Of a DNA stretch of 64,000 nucleotides, positions 1 through 8,878 are shown one piece after another. Origin of the DNA: Meiothermus sp. Pnk-1. Its GTDB lineage: Bacteria > Deinococcota > Deinococci > Deinococcales > Thermaceae. Each line of letters starts with the position of its first letter. Position 1 is the stretch's first letter. The stretch covers positions 124,001 through 188,000 of the forward strand of contig NZ_QKOB01000005.1 of NCBI RefSeq assembly GCF_003226535.1, given 5' to 3'. A program made the translations under genes and the position numbers. The notes below the pieces were generated by a model. The model ran no database searches. It saw only the letters and a program-made list of their open reading frames with translations, and was not told where the DNA came from.

Positions 1-1872
1 CGCATCGGCTTGCTGGCCTTCTAGATACAGCGCGATTTGCTGGTGCAGATAGGTTTTGACGCTGGCCGGAACGCTGCTCAGGGTCGCCTCGTAGAGTAGG
101 TCATGGACGAAGCTAGAGCCGCGCAGGAGTTGGGCTGCCTCGAGTTCGGCCCAGGGCTTGAGCAGTTCCAGGGGGGTACTCTGGAGCACGGTAGCGGCCA
201 GCTCGAAGGAAAAGTCCAGCCCGGCCACCGCCGCCGTGCTTACCAACCGTTGAGCGCCCAGAGAGAGGCGCTCTAGGCGGGACTGGATCAGGGTGGTGAT
301 CTTGCTGGAAACCGGCAGGCGGGCTGGCTTCCGCTGGCCGAGCCCGCCCGATTCCCATAGGCTGCGCAGGGTCTCGAGCAGGAAAAAGGGGTTGCCGCCG
401 GTATGGCGGAAGAGCACCTGGGCCCAGTCTGGAGCAGTCTCATCCAGCTCTGGTAGCTCGAGGCTCTCCAGCAGCCCCTGTACCGCGGCAAGATCCAGCG
501 GCTGTACCTCAACCCGCAAGGCCCGGCCGCTCTGGACATCCTGAGCCAATAGCGCTTCAAACTCCGCCGGTAGTTCGCCGGTACGAAAGGCCAAGACCAT
601 GCGCAGCGAGCCCGGGCTGCTCCAGTGCGGGCTAAAAACGAAATGCAGCACCTCGAGGCTGGCCAGGTCGGCAAAATGCAGGTCGTCCAGACAAATCAGC
701 CCCATCCCTTCGGCCACCGCCCGCCGCACCAGCTCGGCCTGGGCCTGAAAGAAGCGCAATTTATCGGCCTGGGTTTGCATGGGGGGTTGGGCCGGGCCGA
801 GTTCGGGCAGAACACGCGATAGCTCGAGCCGGGCCCATTCCGGCAGGGCCAGACCCGGAAAAAGCTCCAGAATCTGGCGGCAGATTCGGCTGTGGGTCGC
901 ATAGGGAACGCCCATATCACCCGGGCGGCCCTCGCAAAGCAAAGCCCGGCCCTGGTGGCTCCTCAGAAAGTCCTGTAACAACCGGCTTTTACCCACCCCA
1001 GGTGAACCCGATAGCAGAATGACCTGCCCTTGGGCCCAGGCCTGCTCCATCTGGGCCCACTCGGCCTCGCGCCCTAAAAGGCGGGGCGGGCGCAGCACCG
1101 AGAGCGGAATCTCCGGGCAGGGCACTGGGCGGTGGGGAACGACGGGTTCTCCTCGCTCAATCTGCCGGAAAAGCTCCAAGGTCTCCGGCAGCGGCTCTAC
1201 CCCCATCTCTCGCTGAAGCACTCCCCGGCAACGCTCAAAAGCCGCTATGGCCGCGCTCCGGTCACCCAGCAAGTACCACAAGCGCATCACCCGGCGGTGG
1301 GCGGTTTCTGAAAGAGCATCGAATTCCAGGAGGCGTTCGGCGTAGCTCAGAGCCTCCCGGTACTGCCCAGTCTGCTCGAACCCATCGGCCAGCGCTGTTA
1401 GCGAGTTGCGACGCAAATCGTCCAAACGTTCGCGCCTGATCAAGAGCCAGTCGTCGAAGTCGGGGCAGTCGTCGTAGTCGTGGCCCTCGAGCAAGCGGCC
1501 CCGGCTTTGTACTACCTCGGCATGGCGGCCCGCAAAGTGGGCGACCTCGAGGGCAGCCACGTCTACCTCCAGCCCTTGCAATTCCAGCACATCCCCTCCC
1601 CTTACCAGCTCGGCCCCCGTAGCCTGCTTGAGCCGCCGCAGAGCCTGGGCCAGGTTGTTGCGGGCGGTGGCCTCGGGGGACTCGGGCCAAAGCAAGCCCG
1701 CCAGCTTAGAGCGGCTGGTGGAGCCTTCCAGGGTTAGGTAGGCTAGAATGCCCGCCGTCTTGCGCTCAACCGGGCGAAGCTGACGCGTTTGGATCTGCAA
1801 AACCGGAACACCCAACAGCTCCAGACGCCCACGGGATATCTGGGCCTCCTCCGGGCGTTTAAGTTCCGGCAT
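1..1872 (-). CDS. BTAD-AAA ATPase transcriptional regulator, C-terminus cut by window edge
   Basis: The frame is open from an ATG at 1872 to the left edge, 624 codons with no stop, so the C-terminal part is missing. About residues 15-95 look like a winged-helix DNA-binding domain (AfsR/SARP type), and about 100-245 form a bacterial transcriptional activation domain rich in helical pairs. An AAA/STAND ATPase follows, with a Walker A near residues 288-296 (SGSPGVGKS) and a Walker B near 390 (LICLDDLHF). Regulators of this build use nucleotide binding to switch a large sensory C-terminal region, usually TPR repeats, which would lie outside the window. No target can be read from the context, since the upstream neighbour is a dead transposase. 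Family assignment is confident; the signal and target genes are unknown. Confidence 0.85.
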   Translation of the reverse strand, partial: MPELKRPEEAQISRGRLELLGVPVLQIQTRQLRPVERKTAGILAYLTLEGSTSRSKLAGLLWPESPEATARNNLAQALRRLKQATGAELVRGGDVLELQGLEVDVAALEVAHFAGRHAEVVQSRGRLLEGHDYDDCPDFDDWLLIRRERLDDLRRNSLTALADGFEQTGQYREALSYAERLLEFDALSETAHRRVMRLWYLLGDRSAAIAAFERCRGVLQREMGVEPLPETLELFRQIERGEPVVPHRPVPCPEIPLSVLRPPRLLGREAEWAQMEQAWAQGQVILLSGSPGVGKSRLLQDFLRSHQGRALLCEGRPGDMGVPYATHSRICRQILELFPGLALPEWARLELSRVLPELGPAQPPMQTQADKLRFFQAQAELVRRAVAEGMGLICLDDLHFADLASLEVLHFVFSPHWSSPGSLRMVLAFRTGELPAEFEALLAQDVQSGRALRVEVQPLDLAAVQGLLESLELPELDETAPDWAQVLFRHTGGNPFFLLETLRSLWESGGLGQRKPARLPVSSKITTLIQSRLERLSLGAQRLVSTAAVAGLDFSFELAATVLQSTPLELLKPWAELEAAQLLRGSSFVHDLLYEATLSSVPASVKTYLHQQIALYLEGQQADA

Positions 1873-1985
1873 TTAAACATTGTAGGAATCCACGTCAAGG
1901 CCGAGAGTTTGTTTGGCACAAAGTTAACCAGGCATTTTTATGGATCAAGTGGTCCAAGAATGGGGAGTAGTTGTAAGTTGGGCGG

Positions 1986-2521
1986 GTGGATGACACTCGC
2001 CTGAGCGATAAACCGTGGGCGGTGCTACCCCCCCGACCTGCGAAGGGGCGTAGGCGCGGTCAGGATCGAGCGGTGCTGAGCGGGATCATGTACCGGTTGA
2101 AAACGGGGTGCAGGCGGCGGGATATGCCGCCGGGAGCCCCGGCCACTACTGGCCTGACCGCTGGGTGAGAGAAGGATCGCGGGGGCGCTCGTGGCAGCAG
2201 ATACTGAGTAGGCTGTGGGCGGCGGGGAAGCTGGGGCCCAGCCAGGCAGTACCCACTGGACGCGAGCCTGGACAAAGCCTTCGACTCCATGCCCCTGCGC
2301 CGCAAGCTCCGAGCCCGGGCCTCGGTTCCCGAACGCCGGTACACACATCGCCGTCACCGCGGCCCCAAACCCACCGGCGCCACCAGGTTGAGCGCCTGCA
2401 CGCCTGGATGGACCACTACCGGGTTTTGCTGCCTCGCTCCGCTCGGCGAAGCTACGCCACATCTGCATCCGCGCCCTGCTCAACTGGTGAGCCTTGTTCT
2501 TGGACTAATTGGTACAACGTT
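1986..2521 (+). pseudogene. Decayed IS5-family DDE transposase
   Basis: Pieces of an IS5-like transposase appear in order but in different frames. The N-terminal piece at 1986-2110 reads LSDKPWAVLPP then GRRRGQDRAVLSGIMYRLKTG. A late piece near 2283-2370 contains AFDSMPLRRKLRARA, and another near 2390-2440 contains VERLHAWMDHYRVLLP, the segment around the last catalytic acidic residue in this family. The middle of the protein, including most of the DDE core, is deleted. A 9-bp inverted repeat, GTCCAAGAA at 1952-1960 and its complement at 2497-2505, may be the remains of terminal repeats, but chance is not excluded. The copy cannot be active. Confidence 0.75.
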
Positions 2522-2540
2522 TGACCTACGACCCCCAGGA

Positions 2541-2801
2541 TCAGGGCTTCCACACCGCGATCACGCTAGGGTCGATGGGGGTGATCTTATGTTCGGCGGG
2601 CAAGTAGGCCGCCTCGCCCCGGCGCAGGTGCAGGTAGCTGCCCTCGGGGAGGTCTACCACCACTTCGCCCTCCAGCACCAGGTACATCTGGGGCTCGTGC
2701 ACGTCTTCGGGTTTTTGCAGGTAGTAGGCGCGAAACCTCTCCACGCCGGGGAAGCGGGCTTCGCCTTGGGCTTTGCAAAGACGGATCAGGTGGAGTTTCA
2801 C
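2541..2801 (-). CDS. Small cupin-fold protein
   Basis: This 86-residue protein is a single minimal cupin barrel. It has an acidic/His-containing first motif region (EDVHEPQMYLVLEG), then VVVDLPEGSYLHLRRGEAAYLPAEH, the usual second-motif layout with a Gly and a late His. The first His of the classical metal site is only partly conserved, so metal binding is uncertain. The start is GTG at 2801, overlapping the topA stop codon (GTGA), so the two genes are almost certainly co-transcribed and translationally coupled. Nothing in the sequence tells the substrate; it could be a sugar- or metal-binding cupin. Family is fairly sure, function unknown. Confidence 0.7.
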   Translation of the reverse strand: MKLHLIRLCKAQGEARFPGVERFRAYYLQKPEDVHEPQMYLVLEGEVVVDLPEGSYLHLRRGEAAYLPAEHKITPIDPSVIAVWKP

Positions 2802-5281
2802 GCGGTAACGGCTTCTTTCTTGCTGCGCCCGTAGGCCATGCGCAGCTTGAACATGCCCTTGCGGAAGAGGGTGAGGGCTTCATCTTCGGGTAGGTTCAGG
2901 GCCTTGGCGGCTTCGGGAACCGCTTTTTGCTGCCCCTGGGTGCGCCGCACTACCTCGGCTTCCTGGGCCGGTAGGTTTAGCCGCGCCACCAGGGGCTCGA
3001 GGTCCTTCCAGGTCGCGGGCTTTTTCTTACCCTGGGCGCTGGCCGCTTTGCGCTTGGCGTTCGGGGCCTTTCCGTTCTCCCGCCGCTCGTGCAGCGCCTT
3101 GAGGTCGGGCCCGCCGTAGCGTTCGCAATCGGGGTTGGAACAGGCGGTCTTATCGCGTCCTTTTTGGATCTCGTTCCAGCCGCAGATGGGGCACTTGGAC
3201 TCGAGCACCCGGTCAAAGGAGAGGAAATCGCAATTGTTGCAGCGGTAGTAGGGCTTGCCGCGCCTGGAGATCTTCTGCACGATCTCCCCGGCGTGGCACT
3301 TGGGGCATTCTATGCCCGTGGATGGGGCTTCGTCGCGGGAGTAGTCGCACTCGGGGTAACGGCTGCAGCTGATGAAGCTGCCGTAGCGCCCGTGGCGGCG
3401 CACCAACTCACCCTGGTGGCATTTGGGGCACGCCTCGCCGATGGGCTCGGCGGCCCGCTTAGCCTCGAGCCGCTCGGTGTGGCGGCACTCGGGATAGCCA
3501 GTGCAGCCCAAGAACTGCCCAAAACGGCTCACCTTGACCTCCATCGGCCGGCCGCAGACCGGACACGTCCGGCGCGGCAGGCGACTCACCTCCTCCATGA
3601 AGGGCTCGTAAAACTCGCGCACCACCTTAGGCCAGGGTACCTTGCCCTCTTCGATCCGGTCGAGGTGATCTTCCATGGTGGCGGTAAAGTCGTAGGCCAC
3701 CACCCGGGGGAAGTGCTCCACCAACCACCGCACCACGTCCTTGCCAAGCGGGGTAGGTTTGAGGGTTTTTCCGTTGCGCTCGAGGTACAGCCGCTTCTCC
3801 AGGGTATCTATGGTAGGGGCGTAGGTGGAGGGGCGTCCGATGCCCAGCTCCTCCAGGGTCTTCACCAGCGAGGCGTCGGTGTAGCGCGAGGGGGGCTCGG
3901 TGAAGTGCTGTTCGGGCTCGAGCTCCAAAAGCCGGGTGTAACTTCCCTCGCTGAGATTGGGCAACGAGCTGTCGGCTTCCTCCTCGGATTCGCGGCCCCA
4001 GACCTTCAAGTAGCCGTCGAACTTGAGGATCGAGCCCGTGGCACGAAACACGAAACGGCCTCCCTCGACCGTCACCGTGGTCTGGTCGAACAGCGCCGGG
4101 GTCATCTGGCTAGCTACAAAGCGCCGCCAGATCAGGTCGTAGAGCCGGTATTCCTCCTCGGTGAGGTGTTTTCGTATGGAGTCGGGGGTGCGGCTGGGTG
4201 AGGTCGGGCGGATGGCTTCGTGGGCGTCCTGGGTGCTCGCAGTTTTCTTGCCGCTGTAGAAGTTGGGCTTATCGGGTAAGTAGGGGTGCCCAAACCGCTG
4301 GGCGATCACCTCGCGCACTTCCGCCAGGGCTTCCTGCGAGACCCGTACCGAGTCGGTGCGCATATAGGTGATGAGGCCCACCGTGCCCTCGGGCAGGTCA
4401 ATGCCCTCGTAAAGCTTTTGGGCGACGCGCATGGTGCGCCCTGCGGTCCAGCCCAGGCGTCCGCTGGCGGCTTGTTGCAGGGTCGAGGTGGTGAAGGGAG
4501 CCGCGGGGGAGCGCCGCCGCTCGCGCCGGTCGATCTTGCCGATGCGCCACTGGGGAACCTGCCGGATGCGCTCCACTACCTCGCGGGTTCGGGCTTCGCT
4601 GGTAAGCAGGAACCTCTCGGCGGTCTGCACCCGTTCGCCCTCCACGCTGTAGAGCATGGCTTTAAAGCGCTCCGGACCGCTCTCGAACAGCCCTGCGACC
4701 GTCCAGTACTCTTGGGGCACAAAGGCTTCGATCTCGGCCTCGCGCTCGACCAGCAGCCGGAGCGCCACCGACTGCACCCGCCCGGCGGAGAGCGCCCGGC
4801 GGCGAAACTCCTGGGCCAACAAGGGAGAGAGGTTATACCCCACCAGCCGGTCGAGGACGCGCCGGGCCTGCTGGGCGTCTACCAGGCTTTGGTCGATGGG
4901 GCGGGGGTTGCGGATGGCCTCGCGCACCACGCGGGGAGTAATCTCATGGAACTCGACGCGCATGGGCCTCGAGGGGTCCAACTCCAGCAGCCGCGCCACA
5001 TGCCAGCCGATGGCCTCACCCTCACGGTCGGGGTCGGTGGCGATCAGCACATCCTTGCCCTTGGCGGCCCGTTTGAGTTCGTCCACCACCGGTTTTTTGT
5101 CCTTCTTGACCTCGTATTCGGGAGCGAAATCCCGCTCGACATCCACCCCCAAATCGCGCTCAGGGAGGTCGGCCACATGGCCTTTGCTGGCTTTGACCTC
5201 GTAACCGGCCCCGAGCATCTTGGCGATGCTCTTGGCTTTGGCCGGGGATTCGACGATGACTAAAGTTCCTTTGTTTGCCAT
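2798..5281 (-). CDS. topA: DNA topoisomerase I
   Basis: Type IA topoisomerase of 827 residues that relaxes negative supercoils by transient single-strand cleavage. It begins with a TOPRIM domain (TLVIVESPAKAKSIAKMLG, then TDPDREGEAIGWH near residue 82). The catalytic tyrosine is Tyr306 in GLITYMRTDSVRVS. The C terminus has four tetracysteine zinc ribbons (CPVCGRP..., CPKCHQG..., CPKCHAG..., CPICGWN...) and a basic Lys/Arg-rich tail. The chosen ATG at 5281 gives the standard N-terminal MANKGTLVIVESPAKA; an upstream in-frame ATG at 5386 would add 35 residues and would lie within the promoter. GGAG precedes the start. It is followed by the overlapping cupin gene. Confidence 0.97.
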   Translation of the reverse strand: MANKGTLVIVESPAKAKSIAKMLGAGYEVKASKGHVADLPERDLGVDVERDFAPEYEVKKDKKPVVDELKRAAKGKDVLIATDPDREGEAIGWHVARLLELDPSRPMRVEFHEITPRVVREAIRNPRPIDQSLVDAQQARRVLDRLVGYNLSPLLAQEFRRRALSAGRVQSVALRLLVEREAEIEAFVPQEYWTVAGLFESGPERFKAMLYSVEGERVQTAERFLLTSEARTREVVERIRQVPQWRIGKIDRRERRRSPAAPFTTSTLQQAASGRLGWTAGRTMRVAQKLYEGIDLPEGTVGLITYMRTDSVRVSQEALAEVREVIAQRFGHPYLPDKPNFYSGKKTASTQDAHEAIRPTSPSRTPDSIRKHLTEEEYRLYDLIWRRFVASQMTPALFDQTTVTVEGGRFVFRATGSILKFDGYLKVWGRESEEEADSSLPNLSEGSYTRLLELEPEQHFTEPPSRYTDASLVKTLEELGIGRPSTYAPTIDTLEKRLYLERNGKTLKPTPLGKDVVRWLVEHFPRVVAYDFTATMEDHLDRIEEGKVPWPKVVREFYEPFMEEVSRLPRRTCPVCGRPMEVKVSRFGQFLGCTGYPECRHTERLEAKRAAEPIGEACPKCHQGELVRRHGRYGSFISCSRYPECDYSRDEAPSTGIECPKCHAGEIVQKISRRGKPYYRCNNCDFLSFDRVLESKCPICGWNEIQKGRDKTACSNPDCERYGGPDLKALHERRENGKAPNAKRKAASAQGKKKPATWKDLEPLVARLNLPAQEAEVVRRTQGQQKAVPEAAKALNLPEDEALTLFRKGMFKLRMAYGRSKKEAVTA

Positions 5282-5355
5282 GTTGCTCCAGTGCCCGAGA
5301 GGGGCTGGGCTCACCCGGGAAGAAGGAAGAGGGCGGGGTGAGATGCTCGGCTCAC

Positions 5356-5386
5356 TATATAGGGGATAAGATGCGCAATCTGTCAA
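5356..5386 (-). promoter_or_regulatory. Probable topA promoter
   Basis: On the minus strand there is a perfect -35 box TTGACA (5381-5386) and a -10-like TATATA (5356-5361) separated by 19 bp. This would give a leader of about 70 nt before the topA ATG. The spacer is 2 bp longer than ideal. The -35 box sits at the edge of a degraded intergenic repeat. Confidence 0.6.
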
Positions 5387-5500
5387 GTGCGCTAGTAGCT
5401 AGGCTGGGGCTAGAGGTTCTAAACGCGCCGGCAATGTGAGGTATGTCGTACGCCATACGTCGTGGGCGAGACGCCAAATGCAAAGCGCGGGGGACCACTA
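5383..5500 (-). repeat. Degraded copy of the large intergenic repeat
   Basis: Read on the minus strand, about 5500 to 5445 matches the middle of the repeats at 45628 and 53674: a CCCCCGCG start, a GGCGT step, then GACGTATGGCGTACGAC followed by ATACC. The end near 5400-5383 (AGCTAC then GCGCACTTGA) loosely matches the right end of the 53674 copy. It lies between topA and the sugar operon, in a 397-bp stretch (5282-5678) with no gene. Boundaries are approximate. Confidence 0.45.
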
Positions 5501-5552
5501 AATCCACGGGGCTCGGTAGAACCAACATGCACACGAAATCACAAAACCCGCC

Positions 5553-5581
5553 TTGACGCGGTTCCTGAGGAAGTGTATACC
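5553..5581 (+). promoter_or_regulatory. Promoter of the sugar ABC operon
   Basis: A near-consensus sigma-A promoter: TTGACG at 5553-5558, a 17-bp spacer, and TATACC at 5576-5581. The leader would be about 90 nt and contains a small CGGGA/TCCCG hairpin near 5608-5622. The first gene has a good GGAGG ribosome site. Confidence 0.7.
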
Positions 5582-5678
5582 AATAGCGAACCAAATGCGT
5601 AACGGGCGGGAAATCTCCCGGAAAAGGACGACCTGAAGACCATACACCATCTGCTGTCCCGGAGGGTAAGGAGGCCGA

Positions 5679-6947
5679 ATGAAAAAGTACTTTGGAGTGT
5701 TGCTAGCGGGTTTGGCGGCGCTATCCCCGGCGCTGGCCCAGAACAAGGTCAAGCTCACCATCGAAAGCTGGCGCAACGACGACCTCAAGATCTGGCAGGA
5801 GACCATCCTCCCGGCTTTCATGAAGAAGCATCCCAACATCGAGGTGGTGTTCGCGCCCTCGGCCCCCACCGAGTACAACGCGGTGCTGGACACCAAGCTC
5901 AAAGCCGGAACCGCTGGAGACCTCATCACCTGCCGCCCCTTCGACAAGAGCCTCGAGCTCTTCAACGCCAAGTACCTCGAGGGCCTCAACGACCTGCCTG
6001 GCATGAACAACTTCTCCGAGGTAGCCAAGGCTGCCTGGAGCACCGACGACGGTAAGACCACCTTCTGCGTGCCCATGGCCTCGGTGATCCACGGCTTCCT
6101 CTATAACAAGGCCATCTTTCGTGAACTCGGGCTTACTGCGCCCAAAACCGAGGCCGAGTTCCTAGCGACTTTGCAAAAAATCCAGGCCAGCGGCAAGTAC
6201 TCGCCCTTGGTGATGGGCACCAAGGACCAGTGGGAGTCGGCCACTATGGGCTACCAGAACATCGGCCCCACCCTCTGGAAAGGGGAGGTGGGGCGCAAGG
6301 GCCTCATCGCCGGGACCCAGCAGTACAACAAGGGAGGCTTCTTGCAGGCGTTCGAGGCCCTCGCCAAGTGGCGGCCCTTCCTGCCTCGCGGCTACCAGGC
6401 CCTGGCCTACCCTGACGCACAGAACCTCTTCGCCCAGGGGCGTGGGGCGATTTACCCTGCTGGCTCATGGGACATCGGCGTTTTTCGGCAGATGAACCCC
6501 AAGCTCGAGCTCGGCGCTTTCAAGCCTTACACCTTCCCCAATCTCGGGGCCACCCAGTGCGTCATCAACGATCATCCGGACATCGCCATCGGCCTCAACG
6601 CCGCCAGCAAGAATAAAGAGGCTGCTCGCACCTTCCTCTCCTGGGTCGCCAGCGACGAGTTCGCCCAGCTGTACGCCAACGCCCTGCCTGGGTTCTTCCC
6701 GCTGGCCAACGTGAGCTACACCGTCTCTGACCCGGTGGCCCAGGAGTTCTTAAGCTGGCGCAAGCAATGCCAGACCTCCTTCCGCACCGCCTACCAGATC
6801 CTCTCCCGCAACGCCAACCCCAACAACGAGAACGACCTGTGGAACGCTTCGGCCCAGGTCTTGAACGGCACCATGACCCCCAAGCAGGCCGCCGACTTTG
6901 TGCAGTCGCGGTTAGCCTCGTGGTACGGACCGCAGAGAGGCAAGTAA
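5679..6947 (+). CDS. Sugar ABC transporter substrate-binding protein
   Basis: A 422-residue family 1 extracellular solute-binding protein. The Sec signal peptide is at residues 1-20 ([10 protein letters not shown] then Q), without a lipobox cysteine, so it is secreted rather than lipid-anchored by this signal. The mature part has the usual pattern: an early [16 protein letters not shown] strand, [14 protein letters not shown], and [19 protein letters not shown] near residue 255. Four cysteines in the mature part could form disulfides. A strong ribosome site (GTAAGGAGG) precedes the ATG. It heads an operon with two permeases and two Gfo/Idh/MocA dehydrogenases, so the ligand is probably a sugar, a polyol or a sugar derivative that is oxidised after uptake. 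The exact ligand cannot be told. Confidence 0.9.
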   Translation: MKKYFGVLLAGLAALSPALAQNKVKLTIESWRNDDLKIWQETILPAFMKKHPNIEVVFAPSAPTEYNAVLDTKLKAGTAGDLITCRPFDKSLELFNAKYLEGLNDLPGMNNFSEVAKAAWSTDDGKTTFCVPMASVIHGFLYNKAIFRELGLTAPKTEAEFLATLQKIQASGKYSPLVMGTKDQWESATMGYQNIGPTLWKGEVGRKGLIAGTQQYNKGGFLQAFEALAKWRPFLPRGYQALAYPDAQNLFAQGRGAIYPAGSWDIGVFRQMNPKLELGAFKPYTFPNLGATQCVINDHPDIAIGLNAASKNKEAARTFLSWVASDEFAQLYANALPGFFPLANVSYTVSDPVAQEFLSWRKQCQTSFRTAYQILSRNANPNNENDLWNASAQVLNGTMTPKQAADFVQSRLASWYGPQRGK

Positions 6948-6958
6948 GCAGGCGAGGA

Positions 6959-6982
6959 GTGGGGAGGGCCACCCCTCCCCAC
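6959..6982 (+). promoter_or_regulatory. Intercistronic hairpin after the binding-protein gene
   Basis: A perfect 10-bp stem (GTGGGGAGGG / CCCTCCCCAC) with a 4-nt loop lies 11 nt after the stop of the binding-protein gene. No T-tract follows. Such structures between binding-protein and permease genes commonly protect the upstream message or attenuate readthrough, which gives more binding protein than permease. Confidence 0.65.
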
Positions 6983-7008
6983 CGGACAAGAGCGGTGTTT
7001 TCATAGCG

Positions 7009-7923
7009 ATGAAGCGCAGGCCGTTCCCCTGGCATCTAGTGGTCTTTTTGGCCCCGGCGGCTATCATATATACGCTCTTCATGACCTACCCGCTGCTGGG
7101 TTCGCTGGTGCTGTCCTTGCAGAACAAGTCTGCCGCCGGTACGGAGACTTTCGTGGGGCTGCACAACTACCACACCCTCTTTACTGCCCCGGAGTGGTCA
7201 AAGCCTTTTTGGAATGCCTTTTGGAACAACGTCAAGTTTTTTGCCATTCACATGTTGGTGCAAAACCCGGTGGGCCTGCTGCTGGCGGCCTTGTTGGTGA
7301 GCCGTATCCGGGGGGCTTGGCTCTACCGCACGATTATCTTCACCCCCACCATCCTCTCGGTGGTGATCATCGGTTTCGCCTGGAAGCTGATCCTGAACCC
7401 GGCCTGGGGTATCTCGCAGGGGATTCTGGATGCGGTGGGGTTGGGAAACCTCAACCAGCCATGGTTGGGGCTCGAGTCCACTGCCCTGCCTACCTTGTCG
7501 CTGATCTCGGTGTGGCAGAACGTCGGCATCCCCATGATGCTCTTCCTGGCCGCCCTGATCCGTATTCCCGACGAGCTGATAGAGGCCGCCCGGGTGGACG
7601 GGGCAGGGGCTTGGACGATCTTCTGGAGGGTCCAGTTCCCCCTCATCCTGCCTACGGTGGGCATCGTTGCGGTGCTGACGTTTGTGGGTAACTTCAACGC
7701 CTTCGACTTGATCTACGCCACCCAGGGGGCTCTGGCCGGGCCTAACTTCGCCAGCGACATCCTGGGGACCTTCTTCTTCCGCACGTTCTTTGGCTACCAG
7801 CTCCAGCCCGGCGACCCCTATATGGGGGCCACGGTGGCCGGGGTGATGCTGCTGATCATCTTGAGCGGGGTGCTGGTGTACCTGTTCGCTTGGCAGCGGC
7901 GCCTGCAGAATGTCCAGTTCTAG
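7009..7923 (+). CDS. Sugar ABC transporter permease, MalF-like
   Basis: A 304-residue inner-membrane permease with six predicted membrane spans, beginning with [21 protein letters not shown]. The cytoplasmic EAA loop that contacts the ATPase is clear: [21 protein letters not shown], around residues 195-215. It pairs with the next permease to form the membrane channel of a carbohydrate-uptake ABC importer. No obvious Shine-Dalgarno precedes the ATG, but the gene follows the binding-protein gene by 61 bp across a stable hairpin. The operon encodes no ATPase, so a shared MalK/MsmX-like ATPase from elsewhere is inferred. Confidence 0.92.
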   Translation: MKRRPFPWHLVVFLAPAAIIYTLFMTYPLLGSLVLSLQNKSAAGTETFVGLHNYHTLFTAPEWSKPFWNAFWNNVKFFAIHMLVQNPVGLLLAALLVSRIRGAWLYRTIIFTPTILSVVIIGFAWKLILNPAWGISQGILDAVGLGNLNQPWLGLESTALPTLSLISVWQNVGIPMMLFLAALIRIPDELIEAARVDGAGAWTIFWRVQFPLILPTVGIVAVLTFVGNFNAFDLIYATQGALAGPNFASDILGTFFFRTFFGYQLQPGDPYMGATVAGVMLLIILSGVLVYLFAWQRRLQNVQF

Positions 7924-7929
7924 CACGTC

Positions 7930-8844
7930 ATGGGGAGTGTACCCCTGATGAGCCCAAAGACCCCACAGACCCCGCACCGAGGAATTATAGGCCCATCGGG
8001 ATGGAGGCCTGGCGTGGCGCGTGCTCATTGGCTGCGGGTCATCGGCCTTCATATCGCCCTGATCGCTTACTCGATCCTGGCTTTGTTCCCGGTGTTGCTG
8101 GTGGTTCTCAACGCCTTCAAGGACAAGCTCGCAATTTTCAGCGCGCCCTACGCCTTGCCGAACGCCCAGACCTTTACCCTCGAGGGCTTCCGCACCCTCG
8201 CGGCCACCGCCAACTTTCCGGCGTACTTCCTCAACAGCTTTTTGGTCACGGCGGGCTCGCTGCTACTGATCATCCTGGTAAGTTCGATGGCCGCTTTTGC
8301 CCTCGCCGAGTACGCCTTTCGGCTCAACACCGTCATCGCTCTCTATCTCTCTATCGGCATTATGGTGCCGATCCGGCTGGGCACCATCGGGATTCTCCAG
8401 CTTGCAGTTAAGCTCGATTTGGTCAATACTTTGTGGATCTTGATCCTGGTCTACACCGCCCAGGGCATCCCGCTCGCGGTGTTCGTGCTGACGTCTTTCA
8501 TGCGGCAACTGCCCAAGGACCTAAAAGACGCCGCCCGCATAGACGGCGCCAGCGAGTACCGCATCTACTGGCTCACCCTACCCCTGGTGCGCCCCGCTAT
8601 CGGCTCGGTGCTGGCGATCTCGATGATTCCCATCTGGAACGATCTTTGGTTCCCTCTCATTCTGGCCCCCGGCGAGTCGACCAAAACTATCGTATTGGGG
8701 GCCAGCGTGTTTTTGGGGCAGTTTGTCAACGATTACAACGCGGTGCTGGCTGCGCTGACCTTAGCGATTGTCCCGGCGGTGGTCTTATACCTGATCTTTT
8801 CCCAGCAGCTCATTCGGGGCATCACCGCGGGGGCGGTGAGGTGA
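7930..8844 (+). CDS. Sugar ABC transporter permease, MalG-like
   Basis: A 304-residue permease with six predicted membrane spans. The EAA loop is KDAARIDGASEYRIYWLTLP near residue 200. The C-terminal IRGITAGAVR resembles the usual GLTAGAVKG tail of MalG-type permeases. It starts 6 nt after the previous gene; ATG at 7948 (MSPKTPQ) is an alternative start that would remove six residues. It forms the heterodimeric channel with the preceding permease. Cofactor-free family assignment is secure, substrate is not. Confidence 0.92.
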   Translation: MGSVPLMSPKTPQTPHRGIIGPSGWRPGVARAHWLRVIGLHIALIAYSILALFPVLLVVLNAFKDKLAIFSAPYALPNAQTFTLEGFRTLAATANFPAYFLNSFLVTAGSLLLIILVSSMAAFALAEYAFRLNTVIALYLSIGIMVPIRLGTIGILQLAVKLDLVNTLWILILVYTAQGIPLAVFVLTSFMRQLPKDLKDAARIDGASEYRIYWLTLPLVRPAIGSVLAISMIPIWNDLWFPLILAPGESTKTIVLGASVFLGQFVNDYNAVLAALTLAIVPAVVLYLIFSQQLIRGITAGAVR

Positions 8845-8878
8845 GGCTTGAGGGCAAGATGCCAAGAAGGGAGGTTCG

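Noticed and set aside
2025-2483. Minus-strand frame of 152 codons
   Set aside because: It is the shadow of the decayed transposase and has no recognisable domain.
3089-5263. Long plus-strand frames (up to 370 codons) across topA
   Set aside because: They are antisense to topA, which has complete family motifs; high-GC third positions keep antisense frames open.
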